A stretch of DNA of 64,000 bases, from assembly GCA_949825045.1 (NCBI GenBank), contig OX463829.1, positions 30,319,715 to 30,383,714 of the forward strand. Reading direction: 5' to 3'. Below, piece after piece: positions 20,001 to 29,890 of the stretch. The position numbers were made by a program, and so were the translations under genes. Under the pieces are notes generated by a model. It searched no databases, was not told where the DNA came from, and was given only the letters and a program-made list of their open reading frames with translations. The stretch is from Argyresthia goedartella. Its lineage: Eukaryota > Arthropoda > Insecta > Lepidoptera > Argyresthiidae. Within the stretch, counting starts at the first letter, position 1. The number at the start of each line of letters is the position of its first letter.

Positions 20001-21461
20001 CTTCACATCTAGACTACGAAAATGGCTATTAGATAATTGTTTTTATTCACTTCAAGATTTTTTCAATTTTAAAACTGCTGAATAAACTTGTTAAACGTGT
20101 TGTATATATTTGCATGCTATATTGACTAGCTGTTTAAGGAGCACAATCAATGTACCAAGAATAATTACTGTACAATACCCTTGACATAGCAAATAAATTT
20201 CTTATTTCTTATTTCTTATTTCTATTTCCTCTGGTGTAATTCTTGTTCACGTTGCAATTCTTGTTTTAGCTCTTCACTCTCAGCACATTTAATTTTGTTG
20301 TTGAAGAGATCACATTTCTTGCAAGAATCACTAATGGGTGCATGGAATCGTAGATTAAAACATTCATTGAAAACTTTACTGAATATGAATTTTGAAACAG
20401 CTTCAAGTTTATAAATATTTTCATAAATAGAATACATTCGTCCAAGGCTCAGGTCCGGTGAAAGAAATCTCCTATTCTCACTTTTATGTCTGGTATAATG
20501 AGACTCATAGACTGGAAACCGGCTAATGAATTCTTTTACCTCTGTGATCTTGTTGTCTGGTGTTTTGTTTACAGAACTCTGTCGACCTCTCTGATCAACA
20601 GGTGGAACAGTTTCCATACTTTTATGCTTCAGCACCCTAGTTTCACGACCATCAGAAACTTGAAAAGTTTTTAGGAAGAATTTCTTACACACCTGAAATT
20701 CAACACCATCATTACCCAATAAATGATAAATGTTTGGTTTTTTCCTTCTTGATTCCTCTCTTCCTGTGTAACTTCTGCATTTGTTTGTCACTCTAACTAA
20801 TGAAAACAGTAATGCATTCTGCAATGCAAAATTTGCCAATTCGTAAAAGCTTCTGAATATTTCCAGCTGTCGTTCCTCATTTATTTTTAGATGACATTTT
20901 TTAGGACATGGACATTCGCCTGTTGTAGGTGTCTTCGCAGGAACAATGGTCTTTTTGTGGTTTTCATATTGTTCCCCTTTTGCTCGTTTCAATTTACGAA
21001 TATTTCGCTGCCAAGTCTCTGACCTTTTCACACGCTTTCTACTTTTGAGGACAGGAGTTTCATTTATAGTTTCAGCTGCTGACGTGCTTATTTGATCTTC
21101 TGCCGTTGTCGAACTAGACGTGCTTGGTAGTGGCAGTTGTAAAGCCGTGGCTGAACTGGTTCTGCTTTGTTGGACTTCTTCAGAATCATCGTTGCATGAT
21201 GAGGGCGCAGGAGATGGTAGATATACAGGGCCAAAATCTTCAAAATCTCCAGTTGAACTGGTTCTGCTTTGTTGGACGTCTTCTTCAGAGTCATCGTTGC
21301 ATGATGAGGGCGCAGGAGATGGTAGATATTCTGAGCCAGAATTTTCAAAATCTCCAACTGTAACCAGCATTGATTCGGTAAGCAAAACAGTTCCTACCTA
21401 AACGTTTGCAATAAATAATACATTTGAACTTACCTGAAGTCGTACCATCTCCTTCGTCCAT
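14003..21461 (-). CDS. Sola-like transposase, split by a LINE insertion
   Basis: Parts, in coding order: exon 1 21434-21461 (ATG at 21461, donor GTAAGT), exon 2 21357-20225, then after the LINE 14938-14003. Leaving out the LINE and one TSD copy, the lengths 28+1133+936 add to 2097 nt, exactly 699 codons, and the frame is continuous across the insertion. The N-terminal third is acidic and Ser-rich and contains a tandem repeat. A Cys/His-rich stretch (CPCPKKCHL, DSCKKCDLF) follows. The C-terminal half has the likely catalytic acids: TFDLMKTLPTP, MYSDQCGGQNRN, then LPCDQDFGLIEK. The D-QCGGQN-RN block is typical of a DDE/D nuclease family found in Sola-type elements. The only inactivating lesion I see is the LINE. 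Confidence 0.8.
15392..15478 (+). promoter_or_regulatory. tRNA-like module (Pol III A and B boxes) in a LINE 5' UTR
   Basis: An A-box-like tagccgaacgg at 15402-15412 and a consensus B box ggttcgagtcc at 15453-15463 are 40 nt apart, the spacing of a tRNA gene. T-rich runs follow, at 15480-15485 and a run of more than 20 T from about 15497, which could end Pol III transcription. The T stem pairs poorly, so I do not call a working tRNA. The module lies inside the LINE, about 200 bp before ORF1. Confidence 0.6.
15685..17220 (+). CDS. LINE ORF1 (coiled coil, possible SGNH-hydrolase-like domain)
   Basis: An ATG-started frame of 511 codons. Residues about 80-150 are a coiled coil (LENLRESNYKEEIEELKQN). 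Residues about 160-250 are charged and low in complexity. Residues about 255-400 look like a Rossmann-type fold (SSIFIFGGRQCTRL, DDYVILSIGEHD, PNVILLSISKSDY) and may be a degenerate SGNH/esterase-like domain, as known in CR1-type ORF1s. I do not see a clean GDSL serine. The last codons are TTT TTT CGA GCC TAA, and ORF2 overlaps in the +1 frame. The element at 26031-27215 has a homologous ORF1. Confidence 0.75.
   Translation: MKSAKQTLLPRIQSPNSGQKINKNTQIDNTMTPVGVTFRKRFKPRLLEDSMRKQSLHENLENSNLSTSSTETLNRSLPDLSIRLENLRESNYKEEIEELKQNIASAHTEIDNLLIENNDLKCIIGKITQQNDIYKQIYIDNMSMSTKKKKLFKKLIYDKVGKEVESRTETPTRNEQYIDTKKGHTETANEDDNENVKNKKESEISKHEKRDNHAEEGSTKNEGVKENVKKTTNEETTPYEEKLLKKTNEIKIDGKDKSSIFIFGGRQCTRLSSELMYKMNTQKKVKDYNITSFIKPNAKSEEIGKTCDLFSIKEDDYVILSIGEHDNNPTKLLMDLGAILQKLEKPNVILLSISKSDYLNENKLNDTLLIASKNHKNCTFLKIGQHDRETFLTRLDTMSKMINNAIAQNDYDTNYLNYNKRSIDLNFASKKAQTSNTQSNNKANNNNENRHTKPGTIPYYFSKDITSKTKYDIQQKVKTQTKILNFFPVLSNTKKTTRITQEVSNNNFFRA
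17203..17220 (+). other. Putative +1 frameshift site at the ORF1/ORF2 overlap
   Basis: The ORF1 codons AAC TTT TTT CGA GCC TAA overlap the ORF2 frame (ACT TTT TTC GAG CCT AAA). The ORF2 frame is closed just upstream by TGA and has no ATG before the endonuclease motif LLHQNIASL. The same TTT-CGN-NNN-stop arrangement is seen in two other LINEs of the window. Frameshifting is inferred, not shown. Confidence 0.5.
17204..20085 (+). pseudogene. LINE ORF2 (endonuclease-RT) with one frame break
   Basis: The first part (17204-18895) holds the APE endonuclease (LLHQNIASL, ILCFSETFI, GGVCIFVREG, IIIAGDININ, GLSDHETAQ) and the RT fingers (NYRPITLISILSKVFEKA, QYGFQKK). The second part (18961-20085 and a little upstream) holds LLFDMSKAFDFVDHE, YGVPQGSVLGPLLFL, ILFADDIS and the C-terminal thumb. 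The break lies in the run of A at about 18873-18882: one base more or less would restore QKKKSTTLAAFN. All catalytic residues are present. An assembly error in the homopolymer would also explain it. Confidence 0.8.
21135..21357 (-). repeat. Internal tandem repeat in the transposase N-terminus
   Basis: Two direct copies of about 110 bp each encode GDFE.(x)G..YLPSPAPSSCNDDSEE..QQSRTSS. The copies are very similar, so the duplication is recent or kept by selection. It lies in the acidic, probably disordered N-terminal region. Confidence 0.85.
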
Positions 21462-21802
21462 GGTTTATTCACAATATAATAATTCGTTTGATGGGGTATT
21501 TCAGATAAAAAAACAATAAATCGTCGTTTTTAGCCTCTCAATTTTTGAATTATACCATACTGACAGGTCACAGTTTTGACGTAAGCCACAGACAAACACA
21601 GTGTTGCCCTAATGCAAAAGTGGTGTATTCAGCTTACACCACTCTTGCACTTTATTACTTGGCTGTAACGCCCGGTGCAAGAACAATGTTTCTAGCGCCA
21701 TCTGTTTTTGGATACAAAAAGGTGGCTTACTCCAATATTGCACTGAAAGGTTATATTGTAAACAATGCATTTTACACCAGAACAGGAAACAACATAAATT
21801 GT

Positions 21803-21832
21803 GGGTTACACCACTTTTGCGCTGATAGCCTC
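21803..21832 (-). repeat. Right TIR of the Sola-like transposon
   Basis: 30 bp, inverse of 13662-13691 with one mismatch. Followed by the TSD ATTT at 21833-21836. Confidence 0.9.
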
Positions 21833-21836
21833 ATTT

Positions 21837-22876
21837 AGTCTTGCTAGGGATTTTCTTCTTCGTTCTCGCTTCCCTCTAGCGTCGGTAAACGATGTTAACC
21901 AGTTGCCTGTGGCGGCCATTTTGTAACTTTCGCCGTGTCTGTGAGTACCGGAGCGGGAATTCCACACATTAGGAATTTTGAGCGCTAATATTCAGTTTTT
22001 GATGAAATTCTCCTATTCTAGTTGCAATAAAGATTAGTTCTTGTAAGAATATCACTCTAATTAGAATCCTTTACACTTTTTCCATTCCACAACGCCTTTA
22101 TTTCAGTTTGAATACAGCTAATATGTGTTACCTAATATAAAGCTCCCTAAGTTGTACTTATTTCTGTATTATTTTAATATTAAAGCAAAATTTAGGCATA
22201 ATGTTTGGTTTTATTTATGCGTTATAGTGTATAAAACTATAATAAACACAAACACAGATAGTCTTCATACATTTATTTATCAAAATAAAACTTGCGAGAC
22301 ACAAACGCGAGATGGCGGTTGAGACGGCGTCTTTGAGTGAGTTTTAATGTGCAATCAGTGACCACAGAGTATAAAACCATTCATTTATAAGATAGCCTGT
22401 TCTTTCATGTACAATTTGAATAGGTTAGAAAGAGATAGGGTTAACATGAATGCTGCAACGAAGCAAAATTGAACCCTATCACAGCAGTACCGGAGCGGGA
22501 ACGCCACACACAGGCGCCAGAGTGACCGGTGCTGGTGCGGGAATCTCACAAACTAGTGGTTAACGATGTTATTAATTATTATGTAGCACATACGAGATAA
22601 TTGACCTACTAGTGGATGACTAAGATTACTTTTTTAATCATTTATCGACAGCATTGTTCTGTTTCGTCATAGTTGAGGGTATAAAGGTTATATAAAAATA
22701 CACATTTACTTTTGACCTCATGCTTGCTAGCCTCGTAAGGCCCAAGCCTAAAAAAAAGAGGAAAACTACTGCCCATTGTTGTTGCCTGTTAACATATATT
22801 TTTAGTGGTTACAGCCCACGATAGAAAAAGTGCAAAAGAAGGTGTTCTTGGTCACAGATGATCATGGTATTTTTTT
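21837..22876. other. Flank without a recognised gene
   Basis: DNA to the right of the Sola-like element. The motif accggagcggga recurs near 21943 and 22490. No coding region is supported. Confidence 0.4.
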
Positions 22877-23187
22877 AAAGATAAAGATAAAGATAAAGAT
22901 ACATTTATTTGCTAAGAACACGTGTCAAACAAGTTACATAAAATAAAAACATGCAACTTTTGATAGAGATATACAATACATTAGACCCAACATGTTCTGC
23001 TGATAGCAGCGTACAAATTTGAGTGGACGGAAAAGTCTGGGCGCGGTTTTGTTTATAGTTTTAAAATAATTCAAAAAACATTAAAATGTGGACATTACAT
23101 CTACGGTAGATGGTCAAAATTGTATTAGCTTAGTACGTTTATATTACATGATTGAGTCATTTAAATTAAAGATTATGTCAAAATAGA

Positions 23188-26045
23188 TTACAATTTATCA
23201 CTTAAAAAGTCTTGTACATTATAATAACATTTGTCAATGAGTAGTAATTTCAGCTTTTTCTTAAATAGATGTGAATTTAATTGTTTGTAACTCGTCGGTA
23301 TTTTATTAAATATGATAGGCGCCATGCAAAATATGCTTTTGTGAAGTAATGCCGTTTTCGAGGAGAAAAGGCGCAGTCTTTCTTCGTCACGTCTATTTCG
23401 AGTCACCGTTTCGGAAAGGTGTGGAAATAGATGAGGGTTAGTTTTCACAAATGTTGCTACTTCGAGTATATACAATGACGGAAGTGTAAGAATTCGGTGC
23501 ATGGTGAAAAGGGGCTTACATGATTCGATAGTCTTGATATGAAACATAGCTCGTAAGCATCGTTTCTGTATTTTGAAAGCTATTTCTTTGTCCGTTGAAT
23601 TGCCCCAGAATATAATTCCATATCTAAGGACTGATTCTACTAGTCCGTAATATGCCGTAAGTAATGCTTCTATGCTGATAATTGTTGACAGTTTGTGTAG
23701 AACATAGGAAGAACTGCTGATTTTTTTTTGTCATTTCATTAATGTGGTCTTTCCAGTTCAGTTTATTGTTTATTGTCAACCCCAAAAATTTGGTACTTTC
23801 AACTTCATTTATGGTATTGTTTTGATACGTTAATTTTATGTCATTATTTTTTGTCCTTTGGCTGAAGTGCATGATGTTGGTTTTATTAAGATTAATTTTT
23901 AAATTATTGTTGTCAAGCCATTTTATTATAGATGTCAGAGAATTATTTATGTCAAATTTGTAGTTACCGACTTTATGCTTGATAGTAACTGTGCTGTCAT
24001 CAGCAAATAGAGATATCGGATGATTGATCGATTTTGGCATGTCATTAATAAATATAATAAATAATAGCGGTCCTAAAACACTGCCCTGGGGCACGCCGTG
24101 AGTTGTTTTACGTGCTTTGGATCTGTAAGATTCTTCTGTCTTTGTTTTATAGTTTAGCTTTGAAATTTCTGTAATTTGAAATCTATTTGTTAAGTATGAG
24201 CGTATTAAATCCAGAATGTTACCTCTTATCCCGTAAGCGTCAAGCTTGTTTACTAAGATATTGTGGTCCACATAGTCAAACGCTTGTGTCATGTCGCAGT
24301 ATATAGCACAGACTGGAGATGTTTTATCCATTTGACACATAACATTTTTTAGGAATTCATATACTGCCATATTAATTGTTTTATTTCGACGGAAACCTTT
24401 TTCTTCGTCGCAAAGGATGTAATTTTTTTCTAAATATGTATTTAATTCATTGTAATAGTACTTTTCAAATATTTTAGAAAAAATGGAGATCAAGGCAATT
24501 GGTCTGTAGTACTCCATTAATTCTTTATTTTCTTTTTTAAAAAGGGGCTTAACAAGTGTGAGCTTGAGATCCTGCGGAAATATGCCCATTTCTATGCTTT
24601 GATTTATAATATAGCTTAGCGGGTGACATATATATTCACCTACCGCCTTAATTATTTTTGTTGATATATCGTCTACACCCACACTATTTGTGTTTTTTAG
24701 ATTTTTTATTATTTTATGAATATCATAGGGTGAACTTGGTGCCATAAACATTGATTTGTTTGATTGTTTATGAGACGTGTCACTTTTTTCCCTGAATCCG
24801 GTACAGGTATAATTTTTTGAATAAAATAGTCATTAAAAGCTGTGGCTATATTTAATGGTTCTGTTATATGTGTGTCATTGATCTTTATTTTTGAGATTGG
24901 TTCTTTAGGAAGGTTGTGCCTCGTTTGATTAATTATTTGCCAAGTTGTTTTTGATTTATTTACTGATGTTTTTATCTTATTACTGTTTTGTGCCATTTTT
25001 GTCAGATATATGATTTTTTTAAATAATTTAGTATAGTTGTTAAGATTTAATTTATTTGTAATATTTGGTTGTAGTCTATATTTCCAAAGTAAGTCTTTCT
25101 TTTTTTTGCTGCATATTTTGATGCCTCGGGAGACCCATTTGGGTTTGGGACAAACCTTTATTATACATGTTTTTTTTGGAAAGCACAGGTCATAGAAAGT
25201 ATTAAAATTGTCCATGAATCTATTGTATGACAATGTAGGATTAGTAGCACTGTAAACGTCTGAGAAGGAAATTGATTTTATGCAATCTACAAATTTATTA
25301 ATATTTTCCGTTCTGTAGTCTCTGTTTATTTGGCGCCAGTATTTTAATTTTAGTGTTTTTTTGACTGGAATAGTTATAATTTGCGCAGTATGATCAGAGA
25401 GGCCGAATTCTAACACCTCAGTCTTACATTTTTTATAACTAATTGCAAAATTGTCTATGCAGGTTTTGCTAGCAAGGCGAGTAGGCTGCCTGATTGCCAA
25501 TTTCATATTGTGATTGAGGAATAAACATTCCAGATCGAGAGTAATATTATTATTCTTTAGGACGTCAATATTAAAGTCTCCAGCTATTACAATTTTATGA
25601 GACTTTAGTTTAGAGGTATAGTCTAACACTTTCTCTAGTCTTTTAAAAAATAGGTTCAAATTATTTTGCTTTGGAGCTCTGTATACACAAATAACTATGA
25701 TTTTAAGGTCAATTAGCTCCATTGCACAGCACTCAAATATGTTCATTAAGGACATTTTTGTAATTTCCGGGAGGTCTTTGTATTTATATTGCTTATGCAC
25801 AAGTACACAAGATCCGCCTCGTTTGCTCTCATTTCTACTATAACATGCCGCCAGATCGTAGTTCGGTATTTTTAAAAATAATTCCTGTCCTGTCATTATA
25901 AAATGTTCTGTTACACATATGACATCTATGTTTATGTTTTTGTCTCTGAGTTCCTCTAGGTTAATCGTCAATAGGTCTGATTTATTTAAAAGCCCGGCTA
26001 TGTTTTGATGAATTACATATGTTTAAAAATTTAGTCTCGAAAAAA
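23188..26045 (-). pseudogene. LINE ORF2 (endonuclease-RT) with two or three frame breaks
   Basis: The pieces are 25971-24709 and upstream (endonuclease: IHQNIAGLL, CVTEHFIM, GGSCVLVHK, IVIAGDFNID, GLSDHTAQI), 24751-23624 (RT: YYRPIALISIFSKIFEKY, AIYCDMTQAFDYVDH, HGVPQGSVLGPLLFI, LFADDS) and 23547-23188 (C-terminal domain ending YYNVQDFLSDK). The breaks lie in the A run near 24790 (GGGAAAAAAG on the coding strand) and in the 9-A run at 23722-23730. There is also a 1-2 nt length change in the T/A runs just after ORF1 (about 26020-26028). The catalytic residues are kept. Confidence 0.78.
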
Positions 26046-27215
26046 TATATTATTGTCCTTTCCAGTTGAATTATAATCTTTTTCTTGTATGTTAGTGTGG
26101 ATTGAATAGCCCACCTCAATAAACTTTTTTATATCCTTTACGATCTGCCGCATGCCATGTTTGTTAAGTTTGCCTGTGGTACTAGAAAACATATCCAGTG
26201 ACAAATTCAGGTTCGTGTCCAAAAACCAGCAGTGCTTGTGTGTTTCAACATCAAGGTATAGCAGATTTATGAATAGTTCAGCTCTATAATTAAACAGCAG
26301 AGCTCCACAGATGTACGTAGGTGGGCAAATTATTACATTTGTATGTGTTATTTTTTCTAAAACACTTCTCAGTAATTGTATAATCTCTATGTAGTTTTGT
26401 GTTGTTCTGAAGTCTGATTCACCTAAGAGAATTATACAGAAATCTTCCTTTGTAAGATTGGACAATTTGAGTTCCATTCCCATTAGAAGTTCGGATATAT
26501 GTGCTGATGGTTTCGAAAAGTGACACAAAGAAAACTTTTCGGCAAATAAGTCTTCCAGATTTTGCAGGATGTTTCTGTTTCTGTCTCTAATTACACACAG
26601 TCTGGGTTTTCTTCTTATTTGATTTGATTGGTCTGTTTGTATTTGCTTTTCAGAGTGCTTTTGTTTTTGTGCCTGATTCGTCACATCAGCATTACATCCA
26701 GTCTGTTTTATATGAGCTTTTTGTGAGGATGTAGCTTTTTTTGTTAGTTTTATTATTTCTCTGGATTTTGCGTTTTGACTTTCTTTTGCATCATTTGTAA
26801 TTATAGAAGTCGAATTAGTGTTTTCAGATTCCATCTGGAGCTGTTTTTGAGCTTGCGATGTGATGTTTGATTGGCTTTTGTTTTTTGATGGAGTTCTTAG
26901 AGATGTAGGAGATGACGTAACCGTTTTAAGAAGTTGGTTTTGTCTTGTTAGTTCATAATTTTTTGCTCGCAATTCAGTGTTTTCTAGATTTAGCGTAGAA
27001 ATTTCCTCATGAGCGCTTTGTAATTCAATAGTTAATATTTTAATTCTTCCTTTCATTTGCTTTAATTCCTCGCTGTAATCGTCGTCGTCTGATATATTGG
27101 GTAGGCTACTTGCTGTGCCATCTAATGTCCGTTCCATTGCATGACTGTTATTTGACTCTGATTCTGAATGGTTGCGCTGGCGTCGAAACGTGATGTTTTC
27201 AAGGAAGTTCTGCAT
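26031..27215 (-). CDS. LINE ORF1 (coiled coil plus SGNH-like domain)
   Basis: An ATG-started frame of 394 codons. The coiled coil covers about residues 45-95 (ELKQMKGRIKILTIELQSA). A Lys/Gln-rich linker follows. The C-terminal domain (about 200-375) has DFCIILLGESD and KLNKHGMRQIVKDIKKFI. These resemble the third and last blocks of SGNH hydrolases, but the serine block (CVIRDRNRN) lacks the usual GDS. It ends TTT TTT CGA GAC TAA, matching the ORF1 end at 17206-17220. The function is probably RNA binding and particle assembly, inferred from its position. Confidence 0.72.
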   Translation of the reverse strand: MQNFLENITFRRQRNHSESESNNSHAMERTLDGTASSLPNISDDDDYSEELKQMKGRIKILTIELQSAHEEISTLNLENTELRAKNYELTRQNQLLKTVTSSPTSLRTPSKNKSQSNITSQAQKQLQMESENTNSTSIITNDAKESQNAKSREIIKLTKKATSSQKAHIKQTGCNADVTNQAQKQKHSEKQIQTDQSNQIRRKPRLCVIRDRNRNILQNLEDLFAEKFSLCHFSKPSAHISELLMGMELKLSNLTKEDFCIILLGESDFRTTQNYIEIIQLLRSVLEKITHTNVIICPPTYICGALLFNYRAELFINLLYLDVETHKHCWFLDTNLNLSLDMFSSTTGKLNKHGMRQIVKDIKKFIEVGYSIHTNIQEKDYNSTGKDNNIFFRD

Positions 27216-27279
27216 TTTTACTCGACTTATAGATTGAAGTACGATCTCAGTTGAAAATTGAGCAACAAAAAATGGTCAC

Positions 27280-27355
27280 GTCACCTTGGGCTCGAACCCA
27301 CGTTTCTTATTCAATGGCGTATTAAGTCGAACGCTTAGCCGACTCCACCACCGCT
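27280..27355 (-). promoter_or_regulatory. tRNA-like module upstream of LINE ORF1
   Basis: On the - strand a B box GGTTCGAGCCC (27288-27298) is preceded, 33 nt away, by an A-box-like tcggctaagcg (about 27332-27343). It lies 65-140 bp upstream of the ORF1 ATG at 27215. Stem pairing is imperfect, so a functional tRNA is not claimed. Confidence 0.55.
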
Positions 27356-27589
27356 GTTACTGCTATCTGTTGCCAATTTGTGAATCCACTTCTTTTATGT
27401 ATAGATAAAGAATGTCAAGGTTACGATTTACGATCTAGGTGAGGATGAGTCATCGAATTGGTGGTGCCCTCTATGTTTGGAGCTAGTAGCGCTGTTTGCT
27501 TGCTGGTAGTACTGGTGATGTTGCGCCCCCTGCCGTTGATTAGCAGTGCATCGGCAGACTAGTCAGAGCGAACAAAAAGTTTATTCCAG

Positions 27590-27670
27590 TTTCTGAGAAT
27601 CGAACCCGGTCCACTGCGACTCGATCGATATGATGCAGCCGCGTTAACCGCCGAGCCAGCGTCGCTTGAA
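27590..27670 (-). promoter_or_regulatory. Second tRNA-like module upstream of LINE ORF1
   Basis: On the - strand an A box TGGCTCGGCGG (27648-27658) and a B-box-like GGTTCGATTCT (27596-27606) are 41 nt apart, with a D-arm-like GGTTAACGCGG after the A box. It resembles a tRNA gene more than the other two modules, but the T stem has mismatches. It may be a tRNA-derived SINE head. Confidence 0.5.
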
Positions 27671-27750
27671 AACCCTGTTACGAAAAACTCGATATCAATG
27701 GCCGAGTAGCAATTGCTGATGCACGCAATGTACGGTATTTGTGTATGACT

Positions 27751-28345
27751 GGGGTTCACTTGTTATTTTGAGCCACCCGCACTATAAGATTGCCAAAGCA
27801 CTGCAATTGCACTTTATTTCAATGGTTTCTATGCACTTTTGACACTTTTAGCGGGAAATAGCAGTCACACACTGTGCATAGATCCTTGGTCTTGGGTTAT
27901 GTATTGTTCTATACTATAACTGATTCTTATAACAGGTAAACACAATTTTTATACGATGGAGCGATTCTTAGTACGTTTGCTCTGTGGTATGTTCACGGAG
28001 TGAGAGATTTTGTCATAAAGAATGGACCCTGGGAAATGAATTTCGTCTATTGGAATCTGGTATTTTTTATGTTTTCGTGTGATGACATTGGGCCTTTATT
28101 CCAATATCTTCTCAAAATTATATGAGTTCAAGTGATTACATTGGGCCTATACCTACATATCAGAAATTATAATTATGGTAAAATAAAATATGTATTTATA
28201 TAGAAAAAAAAAAACAAAAAGATGCTAAATTATATTTATTGTATCTTATATTTATTAGGAACTATGGAACAAATTTGGCATATTTATGAGGTAGGTACTA
28301 TATATATATATATATTTTATGTATCATGTACAATTAACAATCGCA
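27751..28345. other. Gene-free stretch
   Basis: AT-rich sequence with two direct copies of a gatkacattgggcct motif (28081-28098 and 28134-28150). Related motifs recur on the far side of the piggyBac remnant (30030, 30106), which may mark its subterminal regions. Clear termini with TTAA were not found. Confidence 0.35.
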
Positions 28346-29890
28346 TTATTGATGGAAAAGCGTATAGCAATTTCTGTTCTTCGTTAGACATAAATGTATG
28401 TTGCAGGTGGTGCACTTGGTGCGACTCAAATTATAGTGGCAATGCCGACACCTTGCTTGCTTTTCTTCAAAAGATGGCATGTGCCTTGCAGCAGTGGTTC
28501 GTCTTTTTTTGGATGGCATAGTTGTAGATGATGGGTTGCCTCTTCCGCGTGTAGCGGGCTCCGGCTCTGGGTCCGAATCTGCAGAGTCATTGTCTGCACC
28601 CACTGAGCTCGAGTTAATATCAATCAGTGCTTCACCAAGCTCCAATTTAAAGTGCCGCAACTGCTTTACTTTCTTTGGATAGACTCCTTTTTCTATCTCT
28701 TGATTTTTGTAAGCCAGCCAGGAATTGGAGACTGCCATATCCAGCATATGCGAAAAAAAACGCTGTGTCCACTTTTTTGTACGGTACCTATTCGGGCACA
28801 CCGATAACATGCGATCAGCGAGGTCTACACCACACATGTATTTATTGTAATTGCGCACAGCTGCTGGTCTATCGTCTGACAAATAATGACTTTTACACCA
28901 CCTTTGGCACACATCCATGGCCTCCAGGGCATCGACGTTCGATAACGTGTTACTGGTTTATTGTCGAACCATTTTATGATAGCAATCTTACCATCTTCGC
29001 TGACAATGTTATGCATACTCCTTCTGCCACGTTTTTGAAGCTCTTTGTCATCCATCAAAACAGACCTTGCATCACCTGGTACTCTATTTTTTGTATAGTA
29101 CCAGTACACCCGATTCCCCTTTCAGTCAGTTCCTTAGCAAGCTTCACAGTACAGAAAGGACTACTTGGTGATAGCAGGTGGACGACCAACTGTTGGTGAC
29201 CTCGACCTCTACCTCTGTCTGTACCTCTACCTCTTGTACCTTTACCTTATCCTCTACTTCTTCCTCGATTTCCACGAGTAACTGGCTCAGTGTTCCTGTT
29301 TACTGGAACTTCCGGTTCATCACTTATGTCCGAATCTGAACTGGTCTTTCGGTATTAGTCTCCTGAGTGTAGGGTGGGTCTTCTTCGTCACTGGGACTAA
29401 AATCTTTGACATCTGATTCGGCCAGCAACTCTAATATGTGTTCGTCGAGTACTGAAATAAAAACAAAGTCAATTTATTATTAATTCTTTTAAGTCCACGT
29501 CTTATTGATTGATATATTTTACTAAAATCAGTGACTAAGCAACAAGTAGATAAATAAAAACAATTAAATAAATGAAATGTAGGTAAGTATGAGAAATTTT
29601 TTAATTATTGAGTTACGTCCCAATGTGGTCAGTTGATAACAAAATCAAAGCAGCGAAAACAGGAGGTAAGGCCCTGTGTTATCACTTGAAAACATATTAT
29701 TTGAACGCAATTTTTAGATGTGTTATAGCGTTTTTTTAATAAAAATATTCAAAACCTCGGAATCTCATGATTCTAGCTACCTAAGGATATCTATGTTTAT
29801 ACAATAAACGCAACAGATTCTTTAAATAAATTTCGATTTACTTACCACGTCCTCGCCGCCTCGCCTTGTTCGCCATTTTGACACAAATAA
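28346..29890 (-). pseudogene. Decayed piggyBac-like transposase gene
   Basis: The C-terminal piece (28918-28346) is a piggyBac DDE domain end (AVRNYNKYMCGVDLADRML, FSHMLDMAVSNSW) followed by the Cys-rich domain (CRHCHYNLSRTKCTTCNIHLC). The piece just upstream (29109-28930) holds KNRVPGDARS and DGKIAIIKWFDNKPV, joined by a one-base frame break near 28945. Further upstream a TVKLAKELTERGI-like stretch (29125-29165) is again out of frame, and the N-terminal catalytic core is missing. A possible first exon reads MANKARRRGRG (29876-29844, GTAAGT donor), with an acidic second exon from about 29454. It cannot encode an active enzyme. Confidence 0.72.

Larger units (their letters stand above)
14943..20224 (+). 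mobile_element. Full-length-looking LINE inserted in the Sola-like transposase
   Basis: The insertion is bounded by a 4-bp target duplication TTTC (14939-14942 and 20225-20228) that restores the transposase frame when removed. It is 5282 bp long. The layout is a 5' UTR of about 740 bp with a tRNA-like module, ORF1 (15685-17220), ORF2 (17204-20085 with one frame break) and a 3' UTR ending in ttatttc repeats at 20195-20224. The microsatellite tail and protein type fit the Jockey/CR1 group. The - strand LINE at 22.9-27.2 kb is a relative with the same ORF plan. Confidence 0.85.
13662..21832 (-). mobile_element. Sola-like DNA transposon, otherwise intact, interrupted by a LINE
   Basis: The ends are 30-bp inverted repeats at 13662-13691 and 21803-21832 that begin GAGGCTATCAGCGCAAA and differ at one base. 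The element is flanked by a perfect 4-bp duplication ATTT (13658-13661 and 21833-21836). Copies of gtggtgtaa/ttacaccac recur just inside both ends (about 13868-13884, 13921-13930, 21618-21650), as subterminal transposase-binding sites would. Without the LINE (14943-20224 plus a 4-bp TSD) it is about 2.9 kb. The 4-bp TSD, the GAG start and the transposase motifs fit the Sola superfamily. The superfamily name is from memory and should be checked. Confidence 0.85.
22877..27750 (-). mobile_element. Second LINE of the 14.9-20.2 kb type
   Basis: A - strand element with a 3' tail of aaagat repeats (22877-22900), a 3' UTR (22901-23187), ORF2 in three frame pieces (23188-26045), ORF1 (26031-27215) and a 5' region with two tRNA-like modules. 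The 5' edge is uncertain; I place it at or beyond the second module. Its ORF1 and ORF2 align in plan and motifs with the LINE at 14943-20224, but the sequences are clearly diverged. Confidence 0.75.

Noticed and set aside
27590..27670. Functional tRNA gene
   Set aside because: A and B boxes are present but the T stem and acceptor stem do not pair well. I kept it only as a tRNA-like module.
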